Assembly: GCA_951217055.1 (NCBI GenBank) | Contig: OX578277.1 | Span: 55,385,044-55,449,043 of the forward strand | Origin: Gerris lacustris | Lineage: Eukaryota; Arthropoda; Insecta; Hemiptera; Gerridae | DNA: 64,000 nucleotides | Reading direction: 5' to 3' | In this document: positions 36,601 through 48,400 of the stretch, one piece after another | Numbering within the stretch: position 1 is the first letter of the stretch | Layout of the letters: each line of letters starts with the position of its first letter | Program-made: the position numbers and the translations under genes | Notes under the pieces: generated by a model | What the model was told of the DNA's origin: nothing | What the model saw: only the letters and a program-made list of their open reading frames with translations | Database searches by the model: none

Positions 36601-37677
36601 TCAACAACTAGAAATATTACCACATAGCACAAGAATCAGCTAAGGAAAATTACTTAGCAAAAGTTATAAGACTACTACAGCAAGGAGAAAGTTTGCAAGG
36701 GGTAGGCTTGAAGGATGGAGAAATTACATTACAAGATGGGTGCTTAATGAGAGGGAGTAGAGTGGTGGTGGTGATACCAAAATGTCTGCAAAAGCAAATA
36801 CTAGAAGAGCTTCACTTAGGACATCTTGGGATGGTGAAAATGAAACAACTTGCGAGGCGATTTTGCTACTGGAGAGGAATCGATAGTGACATCGAAACGG
36901 TGGTAAAATCATGTAGACAATGTGACGAGAAGAAAAACAACCCAGCTCCGGCAAGTGATCACCCATGGCTACCACCTTCATTCAGGACCGTGGCAAAGAA
37001 TCCACATTCATTTTGCAGGACCTGAAGGGGGGCAGTATTACTTTATTGTAGTGGACGCCTACTCAAAGTGGCTGGAAGTATTTCCTACGAAAATCACCAC
37101 TACACAGTGGTGCATTAATAAATTAAAGAAACTTTTCGGAACCTTTGGATTACCTTTTATGTTAGTTTCTGATAACGGGCCCCAGTTCACCGCTAAACCC
37201 TTCAAGGGATTCCTGCAGGCTAACGGTGTAAGTCATCGAACTATTGCCCCGTGCCACCCTAAGTCAAATGGAACAGCAGAGCGAGCAGTGCAAACTGTAA
37301 AAAAGATGTTAAAAACCTTGAGAACCGGAACCGTTGATGATAAGCTGACAGCCATATTAGTACAACTAAGAAACGCCCCATCAGCAACCACGGGGGAGTC
37401 AGCGTATAAAAGAATGTTTGGGAGAGAAGTGAGATCGTACCTAAGTTTAATGAAACCGGAACCGAGGAAAAGGAAAGAGGACGAAAACGAGACAGGAAAG
37501 AAGTTTAACATAGGTGATAGAGTGCAAGTAAGAGAATATAGGAAAATTAATAAGTGGTCGTATGGAGTAGTAGTAGGAAAAGAAGGTTCGGTAATTTATA
37601 AGGTAAAGTTAGATAATGGGGAATTGTATAGGAGACATGTAGATCAGATGAGACCTACCATACTTGGGGGGGAGATC
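33682..37677 (+). pseudogene. Gypsy gag-pol, broken by several frameshifts
   Basis: Gag starts at 33682 and stops at 33894. Further frame changes fall near 34080, 36290, 36625 and 36960. The long middle frame (to 36294) holds two CCHC knuckles (CYRCTSEQHRANKC and CRFCWKKGHIKIAC), the protease triad LDTGA, and RT with LDISNAYLHM. The RT catalytic box reads FFDN (35740-35748): the second Asp of the normal xxDD is Asn. RNase H follows (ATDASPVGLGAVL, ADFLSRF). Integrase has the HHCC finger (36810-36940). Its core begins IHIHFAGP, with His (37009-37011) where family members have the first catalytic Asp. SDNGPQF and AERAVQ are present. Both changes hit active sites, so this copy is predicted inactive even apart from the frameshifts. 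Confidence 0.9.
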
Positions 37678-37799
37678 TGACATATATTTGATTTGTTTAC
37701 TATGTATATTTGTGTCAAACTTGATTCTCAATAAATGAATTAATGGATGCTTGTTAATAAAATGTATTTCTATTAAGTAAGATACGATAAGATCTATCA
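37678..37799 (+). repeat. Gypsy 3' LTR
   Basis: 122 bp, preceded by the G-rich polypurine tract and followed by the second GTTTC target copy. Confidence 0.95.
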
Positions 37800-37804
37800 G
37801 TTTC

Positions 37805-40228
37805 AGATTCCATAAATTACTTTCTTCCAGTTCAGAAGTAGTAAATAATATAAAACCGGAGGATAGAGCGTCGGGTCTTAAAGATTTTGATGTGAACGAA
37901 ACGTTACCAATGGAAAGAGCACTGGGGGTATCTTGGTGCGTAGAGCGAGATGAGTTTCTGTTCAAAGTCGCGGTAGAACCCCGTCCCTTTACAAGGCGCG
38001 GTATACTATCAACGCTTTGTTCTGCCTCCGATCCTCTCGGGTTTCTAGCACCATTCATTATGACCGGAAAGATAATTCTACAAGATCTTAGTAGGGAAGA
38101 TAGAAATAATAAAGATGCAGGTTGGGACGATCCTATACCAGAAAAAACTAAGTTCCTGTGGGATAGATGGTTAAGAGAATTAGGTACATTAGCTAATATA
38201 ATTATTAGTATTCCAAGGTGCTATAAGCCAAAAGAGTGCAGTTCAATAGAATGAATAGAGATGCACCACTTCGCAGATGCCTCTTTTAGCGGTTACGGGT
38301 ACGTGACGTATCTTAGAATATTGTATAATAAAGTAAAAATTCATTGCGAGTTTGTATTTGGCAAAGCTAGAGTAAGGCCATTAAAGGAAATAACCATACC
38401 CAGACTGGAGTTAACGGCAGCCGTAGCTGTAGCTAAAGCAAGTGAGGCGATTCGGCGCGAAATAGATTATACAGCAAAGCAATACTTTTGGACAGATAGC
38501 AAAGTCGTGCTAGGGTATATTAGGAATGAATCAAAACGCTTTCATTTATTCGTAGCTAACAGGATTCAGTCATTAAGAGATTGCTCGGATACAAAGGATT
38601 GGTATTATGTGCAATCTAAATTTAATCCGGCCGATTATGTCAAGAGGATTAAATGCATCCGATTTACTTACGTCAAGATGGCTGAAGGGTCCAGATTTCT
38701 TGTGGGAGAATATTTTACCTATTGAGGACGTAAACTTTTCGGTGCACCCACAGGACTCAGAAGTAAAAGGTGCTAAAATAAGGGATATAAAAGTAAGCAG
38801 CCACAATGACTTTCTAGAAAGATTACAATACTTCTCATCTTGGAAAAATTTACGTCGAGCAGTAGCAATAGCAATTAGGTATGTAAAAGTTTTAAAATAT
38901 AAAATTTATAACAAGAAAAATAAGGAAAACAAAAAATATAATTTAAAAGAAAAATGCATTAAATTAAAAAATAAAAAAATTCTCCATCAAGAAGAGCGAA
39001 TTTATCAGAAAGAAAACCCATTAGAAACTGAGGAAATCAAAGAAGCAGAAATTTTGGTTTTAAAAACTTATCAAAAATTTAGTATTAAGCAAGAGATAGC
39101 ATTAGCCCAAAGAGAAGTTAAAAGGAATTAAGTATCACATTTAGCTAGATTAAACCCAGTATTAGACAATAACGGACTACTTAGGGTTGGAGGAAGGGTA
39201 AAACATTCACCTTTCTGTGAAAATGAAGTACACCCCATAATCCTGCCTCAAAAGGGTCAAATTACAGAGCTTATCATAAGGCATTATCACGAAAAGGTAT
39301 TTCACCAAGGTAGAGGCATTACGCTAGGAGAAATAAGAGTACAGGGTTATTGGATAGTAAGAGGCAGTTCGGTAGTAGCTCGATACATTCAGAATTGTGT
39401 TATGTGCAGACGTCTTCGAGGGGCTTTCGAATGTCAAAAAATGGCCGATTTACCACCAGAAAGAGTAACACCATCACCACCATTTACATATACCGCGGCA
39501 GACGTGTTCGGTCCATTTTATGTAAAACAAGGTAGGGGACAGATCAAAAGATACGGTATAGTGTTTACTTGCTTGGTTAGTAGGGCAGTACATTTGGATA
39601 TAATAGATAGATACCCTAGACACGGATTCGTTTTTAACGGACTTAAGAGATTCGTTTGTCGTAGAGGTCAAATTAAGCTGCTTAGAACAGATGCAGGGAC
39701 GAATTTTGTAGGGGGGAAGGAGGAGCTGCGCAAAGCAGCACTAGGAATAGATCCATTAAAATTACAGCGTTTTTTGGTAGATCAGAATTGTAAATTTGAA
39801 TTTAGGATAGGTATTCCAAAGGCAAGTCATAATCAAGGTGAGGTAGAAAGACAGATTGGTTCTGTCAGACGAATCTTAGACTATCTACTAGGCACTCACA
39901 AAGGACAACTCAACGAGGACTGTCTGAGAACTCTTCTCATCGAATGCGAAGCAGTTATAAATAGCCGACCTATAACAGCTTTGGTTAGTGATGAAGGGAT
40001 GTCTCCTCTTACACCAAGTCATTTGCTTCAGCTTAAGGGTCCCGTGCCTTCAGTTATTGGTTCATTCTCGGAGGATACGTATGCTAGAAGAAGGTGGAGG
40101 CAAGTACAAAGTGTAGCCGAAGCCTTTTGGGGACGGTGGAGAAGAGAATATTTGCAGACTCTCCAGGCGCGTGTTAAGTGGATTGCCCCAAAGAGAAACC
40201 TTAAAGTTGGGGACATAGTATTGTGTAG
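37805..40228 (+). pseudogene. BEL pol, middle part: RT end, RNase H, integrase
   Basis: The frame resumes exactly after the duplicated GTTTC with RFHKLLSSS, the normal BEL continuation after GGF. LSTLCSASDPLGFLAPF is a BEL hallmark. An in-frame TGA (38252-38254) precedes RNase H, which has HHFADASFSGYG, RLELTAAVAVAKA and WTDSKVVLGYI. A frameshift near 38640 and a TAA at 39129-39131 follow, the latter after a Lys-rich spacer. The integrase has a zinc-finger region (HHEKVFHQGRG-like, CVMCRR) and the three acidic positions in TAADVFGPF, TDAGTNF and GEVERQIGSVRR. It is cut after LKVGDIVLC by the hAT element. Confidence 0.9.
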
Positions 40229-42301
40229 CACGGGCGTCGTCGCCGGGGGGGACAGGGGGGACGCGTCCCCCCCTATGTTTGAGATGGAATAAAGAATTTA
40301 ACCTTAAAAAAAGTTTAAAATATCTAACCCGTTTTTAAAATTATTTTACAAAGTTTAAAATATCTAACCCGTTTTTACTTTTCTACATATATTTTATCAT
40401 TAATAATATATTATCCACTGTATGTCACTTCGATACCATGTTACTGTTAACAGTGAAAAACTAATATGGAATCTTCAGATTTAGTTAGCAACCTATTATC
40501 AGTTATTACAAATACTTTGTGTGAAGACCTAGTGTCCCCCTTATCAAAATGATGACGATCATGTTATTTATTGTGTGCGGTAAATCTGCATAATATGCCC
40601 CACCTATTTCTAAACAACCGTTTAATTCGGCTTCTTCAAATGATTCCTTTCTACAGTATACAAAACATCCCGACATGTACTTGCCAGCAAGCTACTAAAA
40701 GGGTTTCTTCGATCAAAAAATTTCATATTTCCCTACATTTTTTACTAAAATATGTATAAATAGTTGCACTTAAGAGGAACAAGTTCTGTATATTATCCTT
40801 TAGCATCTTAGGTATGCACTTATTTGGTAATTTCGTGGGCCACACACGATATATATTTGTAATATACATGTCAGTACCTTTAATATGATACTCCACTCAA
40901 AAATGACAAAAAATAAATATTTTGAGTCACCACAGTTACGGCCGCTACAATTTCCAAAATTTGGCTTTTTTATATTAACTCCCGGAAATATCTTCGGCCC
41001 TCAGAGAAGTATATTTTATGTATGTTTTCCTCATTTTTAAGGTCTTTCCTTATGGGGAATAGGGGGATTTGATTGGGTAATTTCGGGGGTAATATGGCCA
41101 CCATTTTGGAAACGATATATATTTGTAATCTACATTTCAATACCTTTACAATGACACTTTCTCAAAAATTACAAAAAATCGCAATTGCTCGCTGATCGAA
41201 GAAATTTTGAGTTGTGAAGTTCACAACATTTTTCCTGTTTTGGAGCAAGAAAGTTTAACTTGTCTACCAAATTTCAAATATCTAGCTACAATAGGTCAGG
41301 GGGTTTGATCCAAGATGCGACGGATGGACGGCTGATCTACCAAAAGCATAAGGGTTTCTAGGATGACCTCAAAACCCAAAAAATTATTTCGGCTGCTGCA
41401 TCTCGATAAATTCAATCTTATTTGTTTAACATCTTAGTTTTTCATTTTAGGGAATATGATGCAAGGTTATGGTTAGTTTAGGTTAAGTTTATTACTTTTT
41501 GACCTGACCTAACCTAACCCTAACCTCTACCTCTATCATTACCCTATAAAACGTGACACTTGTGTGTCACGTGTATTTTTAATAAATAGAAAGTACTGAA
41601 TTTATCGAGATACTACAACCAGAATAGTTTTTACAGTGTCCAGAGATACTGTAAAAAAGACAAATCCTGTAACACGGAACATTTTTTAAAAAAATAAACG
41701 AAGTAAATCAGACATTTCGAAATAGGCCAAATAATGCAGATTGATGTGAAAAGAGAAACCTTTACTAAAGAATGCAAATGTTTCCTTAAAATTCATAAAA
41801 TTTTCCTAGGGCCCCCAGACTCCCCAACTTTGTCTGAGAGCTGCTATAGCTCGACCACCCCTCAAAATCCAATGTCCTGTTTTGGACTTAACTTTATATC
41901 ATGGCCACCCTAAGAAAACATAGTTTTTTTTGTCATAAACTATTGTGATTAAATTACATAGTTTATTATAGATTTTAAGTGATATTGCATAATTGCTATT
42001 TACTGATCTATTTAATCTACAATGATTAGGAGCACAACTTTTATTATATTACATTTACTACTGTTAAGTTTCTATTTCAGTTTGCTATTTTTATAAAAAT
42101 ACTTGTGTTCATAGTTTTGTCAACGAACTACACTGTAGGTTTACTTTATATAATGACAAAGTTAAAATCAAATTTCACATAAGGGATGCATAAAAACGCT
42201 GCTTTGACAGGTCATATTTTCAAAATTTTCCGGGGGAGGACCCCCGGACCCCCCTCCCGGAATTTGTCCCCCCCAATATTGTACTGCTGACGACGCCCAT
42301 G
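40229..42301. mobile_element. hAT-like non-autonomous element, 2,073 bp, in BEL integrase
   Basis: The left end is CACGGGCGTCGTC and the right end, reverse-complemented, CATGGGCGTCGTC. The exact target octamer TTGTGTAG is at 40221-40228 and 42302-42309. The interior is non-coding. It includes a 29-bp direct repeat (TTTAAAATATCTAACCCG, near 40313 and 40351), a palindrome-bounded module (41396-41619) with a CCTAACCTAACCCTAACC telomere-like stretch, and GC-rich sub-terminal DNA (GGACCCCCGGACC). Confidence 0.9.
41396..41619. repeat. Inverted-repeat module with TTAGG-like motifs
   Basis: It is bounded by CATCTCGATAAATTCA and the inverted TGAATTTATCGAGATA. Inside are GGTTAGTTTAGGTTAAG and CCTAACCTAACCCTAACC. 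A relative in opposite orientation lies at about 55370-55570 inside another hAT-like element. Confidence 0.65.
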
Positions 42302-42481
42302 TTGTGTAGGGACGATTCCACTCCTAGAAATTCCTGGCCCCTAGCATTAATAGTTGCTGTATCGCCTGGGGACGATGGTTTGGTGAGGTCGGTAAGGCTA
42401 AGATTTGCGCAAGGTAGTGAAAAGGAAAGACCAGCCAAGTCGGTAGTGCTTCTGGTAGAAACACCAGAGGCACTACGCTAG
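42302..42481 (+). pseudogene. BEL pol, C-terminal tail
   Basis: After the second TTGTGTAG the frame continues as RDDSTPRNSWPLALIVAVSP and on to GLVRSVRLR, ending at a stop at 42479-42481. RN-WPL-x-x-x-V and the later R-P-x-x-x-x-V-x-L are the standard C-terminus of BEL integrases. This confirms that the 2.07-kb insertion interrupted a contiguous frame. Confidence 0.9.
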
Positions 42482-42489
42482 GCCGCGAG

Positions 42490-42761
42490 TGTTACCACCT
42501 TAGCGGTAATCTTAGTTTTATATATAATTTATATTTATTTTATATATATTTAGTTGTATTATTTATTTGTTATATGATTTCGCGACATGTATCAATCAAT
42601 GTCATATATATATATTTATTAGTTTTTTAATATAATTTGACATTAGACACATTACTAATTTTCTGTAACGTAGAGCTAAAATAAAATACTCTTCAGTTAC
42701 GGAACCAAGGCTTTTCAACTTATTTCTAAATACAGATATTTAACGCGCTGCGACGGCGACA
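42490..42761 (+). repeat. BEL 3' LTR
   Basis: 272 bp, same limits as the 5' copy. It starts eight bp after the pol stop and is followed by target copy TTAAG. Confidence 0.95.
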
Positions 42762-42766
42762 TTAAG

Positions 42767-43260
42767 ATCATTTGTTTGTGCTCCTTTGTGTTGGTGGCTG
42801 GCTCGTATGTCTACATTCGTGCATGTCGAAGAAAAGGCTTTACAAAAAATATTTAATAATTTTAATCGTGTCTTAACTCAAATTTTCTTGTATATATTTT
42901 TAATTATCAAGTAATATTATAATTTTTTTTGCTAATATTTAATAATATTACGAAAGTCATATAAAATAATCCTTGTATCAGTAAACGTTTAAAATTTGCT
43001 AGCTTTTTTTTAACTTATACTAGCTCGCCATCTTTACAAATTTAATTTCCATATAAGGGAAATTGTAGGGCAAATTCTGTGTTCGAATTATATTCCGTTG
43101 AAGTAGCTCTTCTAATCAGAATTGAGAATCTCCTTTGCCTTTGTCGTTCAATAAAGGTCAATTAATATTAAATTAAGCTTGAGAATTAAGACTCCTAATT
43201 AATTAAGATCTCAAATTAGTGTAAAAGGAAATTAAAAAAAAAAAGTTTTTATCTTTGGTG
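42767..43260. other. No gene seen
   Basis: AT-rich flank right of the BEL element. No frame, repeat or structured RNA stands out. Confidence 0.4.
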
Positions 43261-43261
43261 A

Positions 43262-44085
43262 TAATATATTAATTAACAATAATATTGGTGGGTCCACTGT
43301 GGGGGCGGGTCCCCCTCGGGGTATCTCTCTGGCTTGGGGTGCTGGTGGCCGCTGAGTGCTCGGGGGCGCTTTCTTCTTACCGTCATCGTCGTACAGAGAA
43401 GTAACTGACATCGATGAATCCTCAGCCTCTTCTTCCTGACTGGAGCAGGAAGCATAGAGGAAGGGTAAGTCTAGGAAACCAGGAGCACACGATCATCATA
43501 TGAAACGATGATGACGTTTTAGCTCTTGGTAGTTATAGTGATAATTATAATTATAGTCGCGTGAGGTACCATATGCTCCTTCAAGAGTATGGTACCCAAA
43601 ATGGAGGGTTTTTCACCGGCAGGGATTTTAGTGGGGTAGGGGCTACCAGCGTCTGTCTCGGTGTCGGCTGAGCAGTCGGGAAGTAGCTCAATCCCCACAC
43701 TCAGGCTACGGCCACACCGGAGCTACCTCGCTTGGAGCCTAGCGGCTTGGTGAGTCGCCATGTAGAACAGAATGGACTGTTCGTCTAGCGACTCGCTAGG
43801 TAACTCGCCTAGTAACCAAGCGCGCGGTGTGGCCGCTCTCGTATGCTCTGGAAGGTTGGTTCTCATGGATTACACGCCTGGCGACTCACCAAGCCACTAG
43901 GCTCCAAGCGAGGTAGCTTCGGTGTGGCCGCAGCCTTAGGGATCCCGGGTTCCTGCGATAGGTCTCGCTATCGAGAGAAGGATAGCTAGGCTCCAGGGTG
44001 GCTTAGCTTAGCTTCATACACCCTGGGGCATAAAACTTTTGCCCTGCAGGCGCCGTTGTGTCTTTTCCCGCCATTCACAAAAAAA
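43262..44085. repeat. GC-rich island, possible LINE 3' region, with nested MITE
   Basis: This about 820-bp stretch is clearly more GC-rich than its flanks. GGCAGGGATTTTAGTGGGGT (about 43619-43638) resembles the 3' untranslated parts of R1/jockey-type LINEs. No reverse transcriptase frame is present, so the LINE idea is only a suggestion. Another possibility is a GC-rich unclassified element. Short frames here have no family resemblance. Confidence 0.3.
43704..43935. mobile_element. MITE with about 55-bp inverted arms
   Basis: The left arm begins GGCTACGGCCACACCGGAGC. The right arm, reverse-complemented, begins GGCTGCGGCCACACCGAAGC, and the match continues through CTACCTCGCTTGGAGCCTAG and GGCTTGGTGAGTCGCCA. 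Total length is 232 bp. Flanking trinucleotides are TCA and TTA, which could be a decayed TWA target. The ends resemble Harbinger-type MITEs. Confidence 0.75.
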
Positions 44086-45438
44086 ACAACAATATTATTA
44101 TACTTTCGAATAACATAACTTAACTTTTCTTCAGAAATAGCACATAAACTAAGATTATTTAGTTATATTTATTCTGTTACTATGTATAATTATAATTTAG
44201 ATTTATGAGTTATATATAATTCCTTTTAATTATTCAAAACAATTACTTTACCTAAATTAGTTTGTGTCCTATAAATTTCATACTACCAGTTAAAAATTCA
44301 TATTTAACTGATATTCATGAATCTTTTTTGAACAATATATAGAGTGTAAATCTATAAAAAATATTAATATAAATCCAATTTTATGCTTATACAATTTTTT
44401 TGTACTTATATGTACTAGTAGTACATATAAAAATGCTATAATTGTAAGATATGAACTGTATATAATTTTTTATTAAATTATTTAATGTTAGTGCAAGATT
44501 TATTTCATATGCATTTAAGAATAACAACTAATGTTTTTTAAAATGACGTCATAATTATGACTAGAAGTCTCTAAAATTATTATAACAAATTATTTTTAAA
44601 AAATAAAAATTACATTTTTTATACATGTAAATATAAAATTGTTAAAAATAATGATAAATATAGTTCAATCAGAGAAACTAATATGACATTTTTTATTACA
44701 ATTATTAGTTTTACAATGATATTAAGCAAACCAAGAAATACAAAGTTACAGAATAAGTAAGGTTTGATTCTAAACTATAAAACATGATCTAATTTTTAAA
44801 CAATAATTATTTATGTAAATTAATGAATCAATAAAGTTGACCAATGAACTCTTTTTTTCTTAACATATTGAAGAAAAAACAAAACAATTAAATAAGAAAT
44901 GGGAAGTTATATGGAGAATACCAGAAATAGTTTCGAATATGTAATTATAATAAAAAATCACACTTTTAGTTTATGGTTTACTGTGTTGTTCTTTATACTG
45001 AGTTGTTTTTAATAACGTGTTTATACTGATTTTATATATTATTACAAGTTCAGCATTACTATACATTTTGGATTTGATTGAATTCCTTGCCTCATTGATT
45101 TCGTTTGGTTCTCCTTACAAAATACTAAGGGATTGAATGAATTGTAGAACTTTTTTACTTAACCTTCCTATAGTACAATTTAACCTTGCGACGGAATAAA
45201 AAAAGAGTACTAACTTATAGTTTAGAATTATTCATACTTTCAACTAGTGTTCTTTACAATCAAGGTTGCAAACATAAAAAAGATAAAAAATCAGTCATTG
45301 TCAATTTTCAATGTCAAACTGATTCCCATCTTAATCCTGAAAGTGAAAAGTAGTAAGTATTTTACGGATTTTAAAACCGATCTAAAAAATACCACAAATT
45401 GACGTGTTTACGAAGCAGAAAACAGGATCGTACTTATA
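44086..45438. other. No gene seen; 3' flank of takeout-B
   Basis: Very AT-rich. No exon, repeat ends or structured RNA recognised. Should contain the 3'UTR of takeout-B at its right end. Confidence 0.4.
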
Positions 45439-48400
45439 TCAATCGAACCAATCTCTCAGTGGATATGAAGTTAGTATTGTATTTGTGTGTTCCTTAAATA
45501 TTTTACTGAAAATACTTTCGTGAAGATCTTTAAAATTGACGTACGCTTCTTTCCAGTTCTCGTTAAAGAAATTATTGGTAGCATCGCCTGTAAAAAAAGT
45601 AGGTTGCATGATGGTAATTTACATAAAAATTTTTGTTTCTTGATAATGTTAAAATACATACTTAAATTTAAATTAATATGTTCGCATAGTATACAAGAGG
45701 ATTATATTTGTATTATTGTTATTTGATTATTTATTATGTGCATACGATTATCTATATATATATAAAACTAAGAGTGACCGTGATTGACTGACTGATTGAT
45801 CACTAATTCTTCTACTTCCCATTGACATAGAGATTTTAATTTGGTACAGAGAGACCACAGCATAGAGTGTACCATAAATAGCAAAGTGCGGCCATTTTGA
45901 TTTCGATATATGGCCATCACATTGAATTATAGCCTCCATCTTGGATTTATTCACGTTCTATTATCTCAGTTTCAAGTGGACCTAGAGATCTAAAATTCGG
46001 TGCATACACTTATAGTAGCTAAAGAAGAAAATTAAAGGTACTTTTACTTCACTTCAACATATAACAGCAATCTTTGATTATAGCCACCATCTTGGATTTA
46101 ATCACACACTATTATCTCAGCTTCCAGTGGACCTAGAAATTTGAAATTTGGTACATAGACTATAGACTTATAGTAGCTAAAGAAGAACATTAAAGGTACT
46201 TCTACTTCAACATTATGACAGCTATCTAGGATTTAATCAGATTCTATTATCTTAACTTCCAGTGGAATTAGAGATCTGAAATTTGGTACACAGACTCATT
46301 GTGCCTAAAATTAAAAATTGAAGGTAGCATAATATAGTAAAATAGAATAATTGAAAATAAAAAAATAAAATAATGTAAGTTAAATTTATTTCATAATTTC
46401 CTGTTTAATTAAAAATATATAGGTATTACTGTTAAACAAAACACATTATCTAAATAAATAACCCCTAACTGCAAAGTAGATAAATATAAAAATGTAATAA
46501 ATATATTAAATTAATTTATAATGAAAAAAAAAAAACAGCTGGACATAATATATTATATTTAGATAAAATGTTTAAAAATAAGCATAAAAAAATAAAATAC
46601 CTATACTAGCACTAAAATACAAAATTGTGTAACAATAAAGATACATTAATTATATTGTTTTAATTATTTTTCACACATAGCGCCAACTTCTAGACGGATA
46701 AGGCACGCGAAGCGTGCCGATCCGGCTAGTACTTCCTAAAGCTACAACATTTAAGGAATTATAATATGTTGCAATTTTAAATGTTTTATTCTAAGAACGA
46801 TATTATACGATTTTGTGAATTATACCATTAAATTCGATTTTGTCAGATACTCAATTATCTCTTTTATTAAGGAACAATATAAATTTTCATTTTTAATTTT
46901 CAAGAAATTAAAATACTTTTGGTAAAAAGCTTTAAAAGTTGTACAAAGTGAACTTATAAATTATAAAAGTTCCGATGAAATCCATCCTAGCATTTTATTA
47001 CCTTTTAAAAAGTTTATTAAAATATTTTAAATAAATTCATTAAACATAATTCGATTTAAAGAGAGTTAATTATAAATTTATAAATAAAACATCTCTCTGA
47101 TTATAAATTTTAATAAGCAATTTTACAAGGCAAACAGAAATTAGTAAATTGGCCAAGTATGTGCTTTCAGCTCAAATAATGGATCCGTAGGCAATTTAAC
47201 AAATAGGACTAGATCGTTAACCAGCAATATCGGCCCAACTGTATCAAGATAGCGGCAATTTAAAATTTTGTTCTACCTATAACTTTTTAACAATTTTACC
47301 GTTTATTATAATGCCGTAAAACAAACGACAATAAATACATTTTTAATGTTCAAACGCAATGAAACTACTCTTAATTTTTTTTTCTCATGAAATGTGTGAT
47401 GTATAAAAAATTCCTTAGTAATAGTTTTTTAGGGGGAGGGGGACAAAAAAATAGAGGGGGAAGACACGAAATACGCAATTTGCGAGGACAGGAAGTCCTC
47501 TCCTTTCATTTAACTCCCCACAGTGCACAATTCCTTTAAAATCAAATTTTAACCACTTAAATTTCATCCCCTAATTTTTTGAAGGATGATTTTTGCTTCC
47601 GAGCTTACCGAAGGTAACGGAAGCTATGTGATCGTTCTGAAGAACGAAAATATTTTATATCTCCGATTTCAAAAATTCCAAGACAGAAATCCGTTTCAGA
47701 CATCGGGGAACATTTTTGGTCCCGTGTCTGTCTGTCGGTCTGTCTGTCGGTCTGTCTGTCGGTCTGTCGGTCTGTCGGTCTGTCGTTCAATTTTTGCGAA
47801 CCACCATATCTTAAAAACTACACGTCCATTTTTAATGAAATTTGGGTGGTAGGTCATAATTAGTACATTGTTGGTCCCATATAAGTTTCAACCTTCTGCT
47901 CTTATTTGTTTATCTTCCACATGCTCACAAACATACATTTATTTACTGCCATATCTTTAAAAGTAATCATCTGATTTGCTTGAAATTTTTATGGTTTTTC
48001 GAAAGTAGCCTGCAGATAACACCTGCCAAATTTCAACTTTCTGCGCACTTTAAATCGTGGTAAATTAATATGTCTTATACTATAAAGCCGCATGGCTAAC
48101 TGACTCACTGACTGACATTAATATTTACCCACTTCCAGAAGAGCTAGAGACTTGCGGTTTGCGCCATTCGACGCGCAACGTCCATATTGTGAACAAAAAT
48201 AACTATAAAAAGTTTACTTTTTCCCCCCTTAAAAAAATAATAATGGGCGACTTGATTTTTTAGCTGGTTTGGGGGCTTATTGCGGCTAAACGGTAAGTCG
48301 TATTAGAAAATGGATAGCACAGGTGGTAACTGATTTTAAAAGATCTACAACTTTAGTCCTATGAGTTTTTGTCGTATCATCATCGGTTGTACCTTAGATG

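Larger units (their letters stand above)
33512..37799 (+). mobile_element. Ty3/Gypsy LTR retrotransposon inserted in the BEL RT
   Basis: LTRs of 122 bp (33512-33633 and 37678-37799) start TGACATAT and end ATCTATCA, differing at two places. The duplicated target GTTTC is at 33507-33511 and 37800-37804. The primer binding site TGGCGACGAGGA (33636-33647) is complementary to the 3' end of a tRNA-Ser(GCU)-type tRNA. The polypurine tract GGGGGGGAGA sits just before the 3' LTR. The order protease, RT, RNase H, integrase identifies Gypsy. There is no env-like frame after integrase. Confidence 0.95.
30327..42761 (+). mobile_element. BEL/Pao LTR retrotransposon carrying two nested insertions
   Basis: Two 272-bp LTRs (30327-30598 and 42490-42761) begin TG and end CA and are flanked by the duplicated target TTAAG (30322-30326 and 42762-42766). 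By eye the LTRs differ at three places (about 1.1 percent). Net of the Gypsy (33512-37799) and hAT (40229-42301) insertions and one target copy each, the element is about 6.06 kb, a normal BEL length. Gag, protease, RT, RNase H and integrase are all recognisable in order, on the plus strand, but interrupted by stops and frameshifts. The primer binding site after the 5' LTR does not start with the usual TGG, so the tRNA primer is unclear. Confidence 0.95.

Noticed and set aside
36407..36643. Independent gene in the Gypsy region
   Set aside because: It is the RNase H end of Gypsy pol in a shifted frame.
37678..38058. Host gene starting at the Gypsy 3' LTR
   Set aside because: The plus-strand frame right after the LTR is the continuing BEL RT, and the minus-strand frame is its shadow.
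43273..43455. Arg/Pro-rich minus-strand frame in the GC-rich island
   Set aside because: GC-rich DNA lengthens random frames; no similarity to a LINE protein.
47605..47790. Frame with a TDRQ repeat
   Set aside because: Translated TCTG/TCGG microsatellite.
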